Assembly (NCBI GenBank): GCA_017936665.1
Contig: JAGBFB010000022.1
Span: forward strand, 1-59,983
DNA: 59,983 nucleotides
From: Spirochaetaceae bacterium
Lineage (GTDB): Bacteria; Spirochaetota; Spirochaetia; Treponematales; Treponemataceae
Reading direction: 5' to 3'
Shown piece by piece: positions 35,751 through 45,280 of the stretch. Under the pieces are notes generated by a model that was not told where the DNA came from, ran no database searches, and saw nothing but the letters and a program-made list of their open reading frames with translations. Position 1 is the stretch's first letter. Every line of letters begins with the position of its first letter. The position numbers and the translations under genes are program-made.

Positions 35751-35780
35751 GAAAAAATACATTTTATTCAAAAAAAATGT
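35751..35780 (-). terminator. Terminator of the chemosensory operon
   Basis: On the minus strand ACATTTT (35780-35774) pairs with AAAATGT (35765-35759) and is followed by ATTTTTTC. It is modest in stability but well placed, 8 bases beyond the MCP stop, and insulates the poly-G promoter downstream. Confidence 0.5.
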
Positions 35781-35787
35781 TTTACTT

Positions 35788-37539
35788 TTACGCAAATTTA
35801 AGTCTATTTACAATATTGTGTAATTCTTCACAAGTTTTGGTTATAGTTTGATTTAATTCTGAATTATTTTCGATACTAATTGAAATTTGTCGTAAAGTTA
35901 CCAAAATCTGTTCAAAGGCTGTTGCTTGTTGGCCAATAATTAAACTTATATCCGCAGAAGATTCAGCTGTAACTTCAGCAGAACTTTTTATATCTGCAAA
36001 ATTTTTCTTCAATTTAGTCGATAAGTCACATCCTTCAAGTATTTTTTCGGTTCCACCTTCAGAAGCAATAATTAAGTTATCCGATGAATGTTGAATTTCA
36101 GTTATTTTTTCACGAATTTCTTTTATAGATTCTGTAATTCCATCTGCTAAACGTCTAATTTCATTTGCTACAATATGAAAGTTTTTTCCAGCCTCCCCTG
36201 CACTTACCGCTTCAAGTTCTGCATTTAAAGCAATTACTTTTGTTTGGTCTGCAATTCCATTAATGATTGTAACAATCTCCCAAATATTTTCGATTTTTTC
36301 ACTTAGCAATTTTATACCAGAAATTGTATCAACATTGGCATTAGTAATCTCATCCATTTTTGCAAGATTAGTTGCAAGAATTTCAACACCTTCTTGAACA
36401 TCTAAAGCAGTTTTATTGGCAACTAAAGCAACTTCATTTATGCGTTTAGAAATACTTTGTGAAAGTTTATCAGATTCTTCCATGGTTGTAACAATATTTT
36501 TTACAGAATTTGATTGTTCTATAGAAATCGTTTCAACATTTCTAACAGATAACAATAAATCTTCATTTGAGGATGAAACTTTTTGTGCAATACTGTTTGT
36601 GTTTTCAAAAATATTTTTAAATAATGAAATTGTAGAATTTACCCAAAACACATTATAAGATAATTCATTTGTAAAATCACAGGGCAATAAAGAAACAGAA
36701 TCTGCACCTTGAGTATTTATATTTTTAATTGCAATTCTCATTTCTTTTGCGTGTAACGAAATTTTATTAAAAAATAATATTGATAAAACAGAAATTAAAA
36801 ATAAGTGAATTGCAAAAATTAACAAAATTCTTAAAGAATTATTTAATGAATTTTGAGAATCAGTTTGTAAAAATGAATTAATTTCACTTGTAAATGATGA
36901 CCAAACAAGAAAAAACAATAAACCAAAAGAAATTACTAAAGGTACAAGAATGTAAAACACAAATAATTTTTTAATTGATAATCCATAACCAAATTTTTCA
37001 TATTCATCATTTGGTTTTATACCTTGAGCAACTAAAGGTTTTGCATAATTAGAACAAACTTTTTCTGCCATATCCAAAGTGAACAAACCAGAAATTGTTG
37101 AAGTAAAAATTGTAGCAACACAACCATAAATTAAATTTTTGAATTCAAACTTTCCTTGAAAATATAAAATGAAAATCCATAATATACAACCAACAAAAAA
37201 TAAAAGAAAAACTTGAAGTGAAATATAAAATGGAATTTTTAATAAATCTTTTAATAAATTTGTTCTATCAGCAACTGAAAAATAATTGTTATCATATTTC
37301 CAATCTTCAAATCTTTTAGATACAGAATTAGTTATCAAACGATTTGTTTGTGGTGCAATAATCGTTTGAATTACAAACATAATTAACATTCCATAAAGAA
37401 AAGAAATTGGAAATTGACTAAACTTTACACCAGCAAAACAAAAAATATATGGCATAACAATTATTCCAGAAATTATATTTGGTAACAAACCAAACTTCAT
37501 CATTTGTTTTTCAAAAGATTTATCAAAAGTAATTTTCAT
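35788..37539 (-). CDS. Methyl-accepting chemotaxis protein with six-TM N-terminus (second of pair)
   Basis: 583 residues. Residues 1-265 contain about six hydrophobic segments (near 18-38, 45-60, 105-130, 137-160, 193-217, 238-262) and no periplasmic sensor domain. There is no obvious HAMP. Residues 300-583 are the cytoplasmic signalling coiled coil with a hairpin tip: QTKVIALNAELEAVSAGEAG and FHIVANEIRRLADG. Relative to the usual tip (ALNAAIEAARAGE) several positions differ. It is a paralogue of the next gene, 9 bases apart, last in the operon. A membrane-embedded or intracellular signal is likely. Confidence 0.9.
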   Translation of the reverse strand: MKITFDKSFEKQMMKFGLLPNIISGIIVMPYIFCFAGVKFSQFPISFLYGMLIMFVIQTIIAPQTNRLITNSVSKRFEDWKYDNNYFSVADRTNLLKDLLKIPFYISLQVFLLFFVGCILWIFILYFQGKFEFKNLIYGCVATIFTSTISGLFTLDMAEKVCSNYAKPLVAQGIKPNDEYEKFGYGLSIKKLFVFYILVPLVISFGLLFFLVWSSFTSEINSFLQTDSQNSLNNSLRILLIFAIHLFLISVLSILFFNKISLHAKEMRIAIKNINTQGADSVSLLPCDFTNELSYNVFWVNSTISLFKNIFENTNSIAQKVSSSNEDLLLSVRNVETISIEQSNSVKNIVTTMEESDKLSQSISKRINEVALVANKTALDVQEGVEILATNLAKMDEITNANVDTISGIKLLSEKIENIWEIVTIINGIADQTKVIALNAELEAVSAGEAGKNFHIVANEIRRLADGITESIKEIREKITEIQHSSDNLIIASEGGTEKILEGCDLSTKLKKNFADIKSSAEVTAESSADISLIIGQQATAFEQILVTLRQISISIENNSELNQTITKTCEELHNIVNRLKFA

Positions 37540-37548
37540 AATTTTTCC

Positions 37549-39279
37549 TTAAACAACTGTTTCTTTTAATTCCGCTAATGAATCAGAAATCTTTTGCAGT
37601 TGTAAAGACAAATCATTAACAGATTGAATTGAAGTTGCAGAAGATTCAATTCCAGCTGAAATCTGCTTAAGAGTAATTACAATTTGTTCAAAAGAAATTG
37701 TTTGCTGTTCGATAAAACCTTTAATATCATTTGCAGAAGAAACTGTAACTTCAGAAGAATTTTTAATATTATTAAATTTATCTTCTAGTTTTACAGAAAG
37801 TTGGAATCCTTCATTGATTTTTTTTGTTCCACCTTCTGAAGCTAAAATTAATGAATCAGAAGAATGTTGTATATCAGAAATTCTTTGCTTAATATCTTTT
37901 GTAGATTCCATTGTGTTATCTGCTAATCTTCTTATTTCATTTGCAACAATATGAAAGTTTTTACCTGCTTCCCCTGCACTTGCAGCTTCAAGCTCTGCAT
38001 TAAAAGCAATAATTTTTGTTTGATCTGCAATACCACTAATTATATTTACGATATACCAAATATTTTCAATTTGTTCATTTAATTTTTTTATTTCATCAAT
38101 GATAGTAATATTTGCATCTGTAATTTCATTCATCTTACTTATACTTTCAGAAACAGTATTAAATCCATCTTGTACATCCTGTAAGTTTTTATTTGCAATT
38201 TCATTTACATAAGTAATTTTATTACTAATATCTTTAGATAACTTATCTGACTCTTCCATTGAACTTACAATTTGTCTTACACCAGTTGATTGTTCAACCG
38301 AAACAGAGGAATTTTGAGTAGAAATTACAACAAGGTTTTTTACACTATCTGCAATTTCGTTTCCAATAGTTGCAGCCTTTTTTAAAACATCAGCAAATTG
38401 AGAAGTATTTTTATTTATCAAATGAATATTGTAAGAAAATTCATTTGCCAAATCTGTTGGAACAAAATAACTATCTTGTAAATTATTTGATGTAGTATTT
38501 TTTATTAAAGCATCACGCATTTCATAAATATATCTTAAGAATCTAATTCCAAAAACAATTGCCAATGAAATACAAATTATTGCATTTATAATTATTACAA
38601 TTGCAATATCAAACATTAAAATATTTTCTTTAATACTTAATTCTTTAAATACAAACATAAATGTAGAAAGACTACTTAAAATTGTTGGAATACAAATAAA
38701 TGTATAAAAATAATTTTTTATTGAAAAACCAAAAAAGTTTTTCTTATCAACGATTGATGAATCAACACCTTCGAAAATTAATTCAAGGGCATATTTTGAG
38801 CAAACTTTTTCTGCACATAAAATTCCAGCAACAGATGCAATATAAGCAGAATAAACACAAGTGAATAAAATAAAAACAAATGTAATTAAAGAAACTTTTA
38901 CAACAAAATAAAAATACAATGCCCAAATTATTGTTCCACCTCCAAAAACAACCATAACAGATTTTCCAACATGTACAGGACAATGCATTAAATCTGCTAA
39001 AAGATTAGTTCTACTTTTTTCGTCTAAACCATTTTCTTTCCAGTCAATAATTCTTAAAGAAAGTTTTCTTGAGGAATTAGCATTAGTAAAAGGACCTAAA
39101 ACAAATTGCATTAAAAGATAAAGTACAATTCCTGCAATACCTGCATCTAAAACTTCTTGACCAGTAATGTTTACAAAGAAAATTACATACAAAATAAAAA
39201 CAGCAACAGCAGAAAAATTTGGAATTTTTCCTGAAGTCATAATTTCTTGTTCAAAAGTTTTTTCTTTTTTTTGTTTCAT
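37549..39279 (-). CDS. Methyl-accepting chemotaxis protein with six-TM N-terminus (first of pair)
   Basis: 576 residues, same design as its neighbour: polytopic N-terminal region (about 1-265) carrying a shared cytoplasmic-loop motif, here SRTNLLADL and there DRTNLLKDL, then a signalling domain with tip QTKIIAFNAELEAASAGEAG and FHIVANEIRRLADNT. The pair clearly arose by duplication. The ends lack a C-terminal CheR-tethering pentapeptide (terminal residues LKETVV). It lies 9 bases downstream of the adenylate cyclase gene, so receptors, kinase and cyclase are made together. Confidence 0.9.
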   Translation of the reverse strand: MKQKKEKTFEQEIMTSGKIPNFSAVAVFILYVIFFVNITGQEVLDAGIAGIVLYLLMQFVLGPFTNANSSRKLSLRIIDWKENGLDEKSRTNLLADLMHCPVHVGKSVMVVFGGGTIIWALYFYFVVKVSLITFVFILFTCVYSAYIASVAGILCAEKVCSKYALELIFEGVDSSIVDKKNFFGFSIKNYFYTFICIPTILSSLSTFMFVFKELSIKENILMFDIAIVIIINAIICISLAIVFGIRFLRYIYEMRDALIKNTTSNNLQDSYFVPTDLANEFSYNIHLINKNTSQFADVLKKAATIGNEIADSVKNLVVISTQNSSVSVEQSTGVRQIVSSMEESDKLSKDISNKITYVNEIANKNLQDVQDGFNTVSESISKMNEITDANITIIDEIKKLNEQIENIWYIVNIISGIADQTKIIAFNAELEAASAGEAGKNFHIVANEIRRLADNTMESTKDIKQRISDIQHSSDSLILASEGGTKKINEGFQLSVKLEDKFNNIKNSSEVTVSSANDIKGFIEQQTISFEQIVITLKQISAGIESSATSIQSVNDLSLQLQKISDSLAELKETVV

Positions 39280-39288
39280 TTTACACCT

Positions 39289-41118
39289 CTATTTTGTTGT
39301 TAAAGAAGTTGCACCATCCCAATCATTAGGAGGATTATTTGCAAAATCAATACATCGTTTTAACATACAATTTGCAGCAACATCATTTGATGCTAATTGC
39401 AAACATCTTTCAAAATATTCCCTAGAGAGATTCCATCCTCCAAGAAAATATAAATCTAAGGCTTTTCTATAGCAATCAAGATATTCACTATTATATTCTG
39501 AATCATCAGAATCAACTGAATAAATTGAAACAGCAATAGATTTTCCTTTAACTTTTACTTTATCAAGCATTCTAATAAAAAATTCTTTTTTTAAATTATC
39601 AACCACATCTTGAGAGATAACAATTTTTACACCATATTGTTTTGTTAAACCTTCCAATCTTGAAGCTAAATTTACAGAATCACCAATAACTGTATAATCT
39701 GTTTTTTCTGCACAACCTATACTTCCAAAAATTACATTACCATAATGAATACCAATTCCAATATCAATTTTTTTATTTTCAGGAATAAAAAGGTTTTCGC
39801 AACTAATATTTTTTAAAGCATTTTTCATTTCAATGGCAGCTTGAACAGCTCTATCACAGTTATCTTCATAACTTATAGGAGCACCAAACAAAGCCATAAT
39901 TGCATCTCCCATAAATTTATCGATTGAACCACCATTTTGTTTTATAATATCTACCATAACTGTAAAATATTTATTTAAAAAACTAACAACATTTTCTGGT
40001 TCATTATATTCACTAATTGTAGTAAATCCACGAATATCACAAATTAGAATTGCAATTTGTTGTTTTTGACCAACGAAGTTAGTTTTATTATCTGATGTTT
40101 TTATTAAATCTTCAATAACTTCTGGTGGAACAAATCTTGAAAACAAAGATTTTAATTTATTCTCTCTGTAAGATAAATTTTCAAATGTTATTAACTTGCA
40201 AAGTAATTTTGAAAATTCATTAAATAAATATTCAATTTGTTCAACATGTAAATCAGTAAAATAATTTATTTCATTACTTCCAATATGCAAACTTATTACA
40301 CAATCATCAATATTTTTTACAAAGAATTTGTATGAATTAATTTTTTTATTATTAAAATCTTTATTAAGATTATAACTTCTTTCAAATTTAATTTTCTGTT
40401 GAACATATTTTTTTAATTTAGAAATATTTAATTCAAAATCTGTTTTACAAATCAAAAGAAAATCCTCAATTTCATTATTAGAAAAGCGAGAATCAAATTG
40501 TGAAAAATTTATTATTTTGTTTTGAAAACAAACATTCAAACAAATTCCGTCTGTATTAATTAGACAATCAACAAAAGAAAAAACATTTTTTACAAATGAG
40601 TTTACATTTAAACTATCTGAATAAAAATTTATCAAATTTTTTAATATTATTTTTTTATATGAATCTTTACTAATTACATTAGAAATATTTATTATTAAAT
40701 CTTTTTCAGAAAAATTATTATAATTCTTTTCAAGTTTATTAATTTTAGTTGAAATATTTTTAACATGACTTTCTATAGTTTCGGAATTTAAAGTAAAAAA
40801 ATAATCAACATTTAATTCATCAATAAAAAAATCAGAAAAATTTTCATCACTTAAAAAATACAAACCAACAAAAATTAATTTTGTATTTACATTTGATTTT
40901 ATAAATTTTATTAATTCAAAAGAATTAATTGGAAAACTTAAAGAAGAAAATAAAATTCCATCAGGATTTGAATTAGAAATTTCTTTTAACAAATCATAAG
41001 AATCATCATAAAAAAATAATTCAAATTCATTTAAATCAAATGAAGATAAAAATATATTTTTTAGAGTTTTTGATTTTTCGCAAATATAAATAATTCTCTT
41101 TTCACTTTTATTGTTCAT
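39289..41118 (-). CDS. Adenylate cyclase (class III) with degenerate receiver domain
   Basis: 609 residues. Residues 8-120 resemble a receiver, but the phosphoacceptor region reads GILFSSLSFP, with Ser in place of Asp. A GAF-like middle (about 150-320) follows. The class III cyclase domain (about 345-530) has both metal Asp (LICDIRGFT, MGDAIMALF), the Lys of IDKFMGD and Asp of TDYTVIGD expected for ATP selection, and the Asn/Arg of SVNLASRLE. A TPR-like tail ends with NDWDG. It overlaps cheA by 11 bases, so cAMP is the probable output of this chemosensory operon. Confidence 0.92.
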   Translation of the reverse strand: MNNKSEKRIIYICEKSKTLKNIFLSSFDLNEFELFFYDDSYDLLKEISNSNPDGILFSSLSFPINSFELIKFIKSNVNTKLIFVGLYFLSDENFSDFFIDELNVDYFFTLNSETIESHVKNISTKINKLEKNYNNFSEKDLIINISNVISKDSYKKIILKNLINFYSDSLNVNSFVKNVFSFVDCLINTDGICLNVCFQNKIINFSQFDSRFSNNEIEDFLLICKTDFELNISKLKKYVQQKIKFERSYNLNKDFNNKKINSYKFFVKNIDDCVISLHIGSNEINYFTDLHVEQIEYLFNEFSKLLCKLITFENLSYRENKLKSLFSRFVPPEVIEDLIKTSDNKTNFVGQKQQIAILICDIRGFTTISEYNEPENVVSFLNKYFTVMVDIIKQNGGSIDKFMGDAIMALFGAPISYEDNCDRAVQAAIEMKNALKNISCENLFIPENKKIDIGIGIHYGNVIFGSIGCAEKTDYTVIGDSVNLASRLEGLTKQYGVKIVISQDVVDNLKKEFFIRMLDKVKVKGKSIAVSIYSVDSDDSEYNSEYLDCYRKALDLYFLGGWNLSREYFERCLQLASNDVAANCMLKRCIDFANNPPNDWDGATSLTTK

Positions 41119-43228
41119 TTAGCAACTCCTTAATTGTAGAAACTAAAATTCCTCTTTCAAAATCAGACTTTACAATAAAAGCATTTACACCCAGAGAATA
41201 ATATTCTTCTTTTGTATTTAAATCATTTACCGAAGAAACAACTATAATTGGAATATTTTTATATTCATCCATTCTTCTAATATTATTTATTAAAACATTT
41301 CCATCCATTCGTGGCATTTTTATATCAGTTACAATTGCATCAAAAACTTCATTTTTAATTTTATTTAACGCATCAATTCCATCAGTAGCAGTATCAACAA
41401 CAAAACCTTCTGCTTGCAAAATTGTTTTTTCAATTTGTCTTGTTGTAATAGAATCATCCACAACTAAAATTTGATGTTTCTTTTTTTGAGATTTAACTTC
41501 AAATTTCTTAACATCATAATTTAATAGATTGCTAAATTTTAACAACACATCTGGAATATTTATTATTGGAACTATATCATAATTTTCGTCAAAAATAATT
41601 CCTTGTAAAATATTGTAATTTTCAAAAACTTTTGGCAACGGTTTTACAACAACAGAAACAGTATTAAATACATCAGAAACTATAATACCAACTTTCTGCT
41701 CTAAATATTCTACAACAACTATCGAATCATAATTTAATGAATTAGAAGAATTATTTTTCTCATCAGTTTCGATAATCGAAGATAAATTATATATTGGAAT
41801 TACTTGATCACGAATTCTAAGCATGATTGCATCTTGCATTTTAATATAATCAGAATAAGTAGCATGTACAATTTCAACAATATAAGTTGTAGGAATCAAT
41901 AACTTCATATTATCACATTTTACAAAAAGCCCTTGCATTGTTGCTAAAGAAACAGGCAAAGTTATTATAAAGGAAGTTCCTTTATCTTTTTCAGATTCAA
42001 CTTGAATCTTACCTTTTATTTTTTCTACATTTTCTTTTACAATATCTAAACCAACTCCACGACCAGAAACAATAGAGGCTTGTGATAAAGTTGAAAAACC
42101 TGACATAAAAATAAAAGAAGACAACTGCTTATTATTCATTTCAAGAATTTCATCTTTACGATGTTCCATTAATTGAATTGCTTTTTCTCTAATTTTTTCG
42201 TAATCAATTCCTCTTCCATCATCTGAAATTGTAATTTGAATTTTATTAGAAAAAGTTTTTACATGTAAGGAAATTTTACCAAACTCATTTTTTGATTTTT
42301 CAATTCTTTCAGATGAAAATTCTATTCCATGGTCAAGAGCGTTTCGAATTAAATGCAATAAAATTTCTGACAAAGGTTCTAAAACAATTTTATCAACTGA
42401 AACATCTGTTTGAGGAACATCAAACAAAACATTTTTTCCAGAATTTATAATTTCTAATTCTAAATTTCTTTTTAATGGATTTAAAATCAAATCTAAAGGC
42501 AACATGCGTAAATCAAAAATATTATTTTGTGTTTCAAAAACAGATTGCTCTAATTGTTCAAAATCTTCTTCCAACTGTTTTCTTATTTTTCTAATTTCCA
42601 AACAACCAGTTTTTTGTTCGTAATCTTTTATTAAATCCAACTGATGTTTAATTTTAAATTCACGAACAATTAAATTATCAAAAGATTGAATGATAGAATT
42701 TATTTTATCAATTTTAATTCTAATTGATTTAACATCTTTTAAAGAATTATAATTTTCTTCTGAATCAGAATAATTATCTTCAATTTCAATCTTGTTTATA
42801 AAATTCAATAATTTATCTAGAGAAAAATCTAAACCACAAGAAGCTTTTTTCAAAATATCACAAACTAATGAAATATCAATTTCATCAGAATTTTCAGATT
42901 CGATTTTATTTATACATGAAGATAATACTTCAAGAGATAAAAATAATAACTGCAAACATTTATTATTTAATTCAATTTTATTTTCTGTAAAAGCTTTTAA
43001 AACATCTTCTATTGAATGAGCAAGATTTTCTGTAGTTTTAAATCCCATCATTCTTGAAGAACCTTTTAAAGTATGAACTTCTCGCAATAAAATTTTTATA
43101 ATATTTTCATCAAAAAAATTTTGTTTTAAAGAAGTAAGACCTTCAAAAATTCCATCGATATGTTCTTTTGATTCAATAATATAATCATCTATAAGTTCAA
43201 ATTTATTAATTAACATTTTGTACTCCAA
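41108..43228 (-). CDS. cheA: Hybrid chemotaxis histidine kinase CheA with C-terminal receiver
   Basis: 706 residues. The Hpt domain has phospho-His52 (REVHTLKGSSRMMG). A dimerisation helix pair lies near 200-245. The HATPase has N box HLIRNALDHGIE, G1 DDGRGIDYEK and G2 GRGVGLDIVKENV. A CheW-like domain follows (about 440-575), then a receiver (about 585-706, ILVVDDSITTRQ and VTDIKMPRMDG with acceptor Asp). A clear P2 domain is not seen. The fused receiver is typical of alternative-function CheA proteins (FrzE/ChpA-like). The gene abuts cheB and overlaps the cyclase. Confidence 0.95.
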   Translation of the reverse strand: MEYKMLINKFELIDDYIIESKEHIDGIFEGLTSLKQNFFDENIIKILLREVHTLKGSSRMMGFKTTENLAHSIEDVLKAFTENKIELNNKCLQLLFLSLEVLSSCINKIESENSDEIDISLVCDILKKASCGLDFSLDKLLNFINKIEIEDNYSDSEENYNSLKDVKSIRIKIDKINSIIQSFDNLIVREFKIKHQLDLIKDYEQKTGCLEIRKIRKQLEEDFEQLEQSVFETQNNIFDLRMLPLDLILNPLKRNLELEIINSGKNVLFDVPQTDVSVDKIVLEPLSEILLHLIRNALDHGIEFSSERIEKSKNEFGKISLHVKTFSNKIQITISDDGRGIDYEKIREKAIQLMEHRKDEILEMNNKQLSSFIFMSGFSTLSQASIVSGRGVGLDIVKENVEKIKGKIQVESEKDKGTSFIITLPVSLATMQGLFVKCDNMKLLIPTTYIVEIVHATYSDYIKMQDAIMLRIRDQVIPIYNLSSIIETDEKNNSSNSLNYDSIVVVEYLEQKVGIIVSDVFNTVSVVVKPLPKVFENYNILQGIIFDENYDIVPIINIPDVLLKFSNLLNYDVKKFEVKSQKKKHQILVVDDSITTRQIEKTILQAEGFVVDTATDGIDALNKIKNEVFDAIVTDIKMPRMDGNVLINNIRRMDEYKNIPIIVVSSVNDLNTKEEYYSLGVNAFIVKSDFERGILVSTIKELLNEQ

Positions 43229-44251
43229 TTATTCACTTTTATCATATTGTAATAATTCTTTAATTTTATTTGCAATTTCATCTATATCCAACACAGTAGA
43301 AATTCCACCAATTTCAACTGCAACTTTTGGCATACCATAAATTACACAAGTTCTTTCTGATTCTGCAATTGTATATCCACCATTTTTTAAAATATCAACA
43401 CAACCTTGAGCACCATCCTTCCCCATTCCAGTAAGAAGAACACCTAGGCATCTTGATTTAAAAATTTTTGCAACAGAAGAAAAAAGTTTATCAACTGCAG
43501 GACGCAAAAAATGAAGAGGTGGATCATCAGTCAATCTAATAACAGATTTTCCTCCAGAAACATGACAAACTGTTAAATGTTTTTCTGCAGGAGCAACATA
43601 AACATTCCCTGGCATTGGAATAATTCCATCAGAAGCAAGTTGCACTTTAATCTTACAACTATCATTTAACCATTGTACATAATGTTTATCAAAATTTTTA
43701 TCTATGTGTTGTGTAACTAAAATTGGTACAGGAATATCACTTGGTAAGTCTTGCAAAACCTTTTGAACTGCAACAGGACCTCCAGTAGAAGCACCAATAC
43801 AAATTATATCAAATTGCTGTTTTTTATTTTTTACAAAAGATTCTTCTTCTTGAATTTTATTTTTAATATTTGCCTTTGCTGCAGATTCTATTTTTTGTAA
43901 AAATAATGAAATAAATCTTGCATCCATTTGTTCCATATCAGGTTTTGCTAAAATATCAATTGCACCAGCTTCAATGGCAGCATATCCAATTCTAACAACA
44001 TCTTCAGTTGTAAAAATTAAAATTGGAGTTGGATTTTCTTTCATGATAATTTTAGTTGCTTCAAAACCATCCATTTCTGGCATATTAATATCCATGATAA
44101 TAACATCTGGATTATGCAACTTAGTCAAGGCAACAGCATCATTTCCATTAAAAGCCATTCCTATAACCTGAAACTCAGGATTTTTTCTTAAGATTTGTAA
44201 TAAAAGAGCTCTTGTAATGGCAGAATCATCAACTATTAATATTTTAATCAT
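43229..44251 (-). CDS. cheB: Chemotaxis response regulator protein-glutamate methylesterase CheB
   Basis: 340 residues. The receiver domain has acceptor Asp54 (IIMDINMPEMDG). The methylesterase domain follows from about 150 with the catalytic triad in GASTGGP (Ser), VTQHIDKNF (His) and LTGMGKDGAQG (Asp). It removes methyl groups or deamidates receptor glutamates. No cheR methyltransferase lies in the operon or elsewhere in the window, so its partner must be encoded elsewhere or be missing. Start overlaps the upstream gene by 8 bases. Confidence 0.96.
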   Translation of the reverse strand: MIKILIVDDSAITRALLLQILRKNPEFQVIGMAFNGNDAVALTKLHNPDVIIMDINMPEMDGFEATKIIMKENPTPILIFTTEDVVRIGYAAIEAGAIDILAKPDMEQMDARFISLFLQKIESAAKANIKNKIQEEESFVKNKKQQFDIICIGASTGGPVAVQKVLQDLPSDIPVPILVTQHIDKNFDKHYVQWLNDSCKIKVQLASDGIIPMPGNVYVAPAEKHLTVCHVSGGKSVIRLTDDPPLHFLRPAVDKLFSSVAKIFKSRCLGVLLTGMGKDGAQGCVDILKNGGYTIAESERTCVIYGMPKVAVEIGGISTVLDIDEIANKIKELLQYDKSE

Positions 44252-44741
44252 ATTTTATATTCCACTGATTTTGTAATAATTTATCTAAATTTATAAAATA
44301 TTGAACTTTATCATTAGACAAAAACCGTAAAGCATAAATTCCTTTAGAAAACAAAAAAGATTCAATTAAGGAACTAAATACAGAAAAAGAAGACAATTCA
44401 TAATCTTCAACAATTGGGGAAGAAGAAACTATTAAACCAAAATATTTTTTTGATTTATAAAATTCAGGCAAAAAATTAAAAAACTTTGTATCTAAAATCA
44501 AAACATTATAAAAATTTTCAATTAAGTTTTCTTTATTAGAACATTCTTCAACTCCTAAAACAAATTGATTTAAAAATTTATTAAAATCAAAACAAGGCAC
44601 AATATGATTATCAAAATTTACAACAAATCCGTTTGTATCAGAATGATTTAATTTTTCATTTAATAAAATACAAGAAGTAACATATTTTTCTAAAATGAGA
44701 AAATCATAATTATCATAGGAAAGTTTTACAAAGCTATTCAT
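44244..44741 (-). CDS. Divergent CheW-like coupling protein
   Basis: 165 residues. It has the general two-subdomain beta pattern of CheW (FLILEKYVTSCILL near 14-27, NFDNHIVPCFDFNKFL near 43-58, ending RFLSNDKVQYFINLDKLL), but the usual G-x-x-x-R-G core is absent. Placement between a clear cheW and cheB, with 8-base overlaps on both sides, supports a coupling or scaffolding role. It could link the six-TM receptors to CheA with changed specificity. Assignment rests mainly on context. Confidence 0.6.
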   Translation of the reverse strand: MNSFVKLSYDNYDFLILEKYVTSCILLNEKLNHSDTNGFVVNFDNHIVPCFDFNKFLNQFVLGVEECSNKENLIENFYNVLILDTKFFNFLPEFYKSKKYFGLIVSSSPIVEDYELSSFSVFSSLIESFLFSKGIYALRFLSNDKVQYFINLDKLLQNQWNIKYD

Positions 44742-45252
44742 TTTTTAAATCTCGTCTAATTTTTTGTAAAAAAGAACTAATGTTCAAAATTGGAACTTCT
44801 TTACCATTCCATAAAAAACTTGAAGAAAAATAATCAATCCCGTTTATTTTTTCTAAAGAATTTATCTCTGTTTCATCAACTTCAAAAAATTCTAAAACAT
44901 CAGTAATTTTGAAACAAAATTTTTCTTGCGGTAATTTACAAACTAAAAATAAGTTTGAAGTCTGTTCTGATTTTGAAAAAAGAATCATTGGGTCAAGAAC
45001 TGTGTAAGCATCCCCAAGACGATTAAGAACACCTTTTATGTAATTTGGAACAAAAGGAAGTTTGTACACTTTAAAATCATTCAAAATTTCTCTAGAAAGA
45101 TTAGATTCTATTGCATAAGGCTCGTCGTTCATTAAAAAAATTAAATAATTTACCTTATTTGCTTGATTTTCTTGCAAAGAACTTTCTTGAGAATCCTTAG
45201 ATAAACTATTTTCTTTTATTTCTTCCAAAATCTTATCGTTCATGATAAACAT
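44734..45252 (-). CDS. cheW: CheW-family coupling protein
   Basis: 172 residues: a polar N-terminal extension (1-30) and a CheW domain (VNYLIFLMNDEPYAIES, KLPFVPNYIKGVLNRLGDAYTVLD, FSSSFLWNGKEVPILNISSFL). VLNRLG stands where V-x-N-x-R-G is normal. It couples receptors to CheA. The first ATG (45252) overlaps a -10 box; the fourth codon ATG at 45243 would give an almost leaderless mRNA. Neither has a clear ribosome-binding site. First gene of the chemosensory operon. Confidence 0.85.
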   Translation of the reverse strand: MFIMNDKILEEIKENSLSKDSQESSLQENQANKVNYLIFLMNDEPYAIESNLSREILNDFKVYKLPFVPNYIKGVLNRLGDAYTVLDPMILFSKSEQTSNLFLVCKLPQEKFCFKITDVLEFFEVDETEINSLEKINGIDYFSSSFLWNGKEVPILNISSFLQKIRRDLKNE

Positions 45253-45280
45253 TATACCATGAACGACTAATTTTTGCTAA
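45251..45280 (-). promoter_or_regulatory. Putative promoter of the chemosensory operon
   Basis: On the minus strand TTAGCA (45280-45275), an 18-base spacer ending TGG, then consensus TATAAT (45256-45251), an extended -10 type. It fills the 28-base gap after lepB and overlaps the first possible cheW start codon. Confidence 0.55.
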
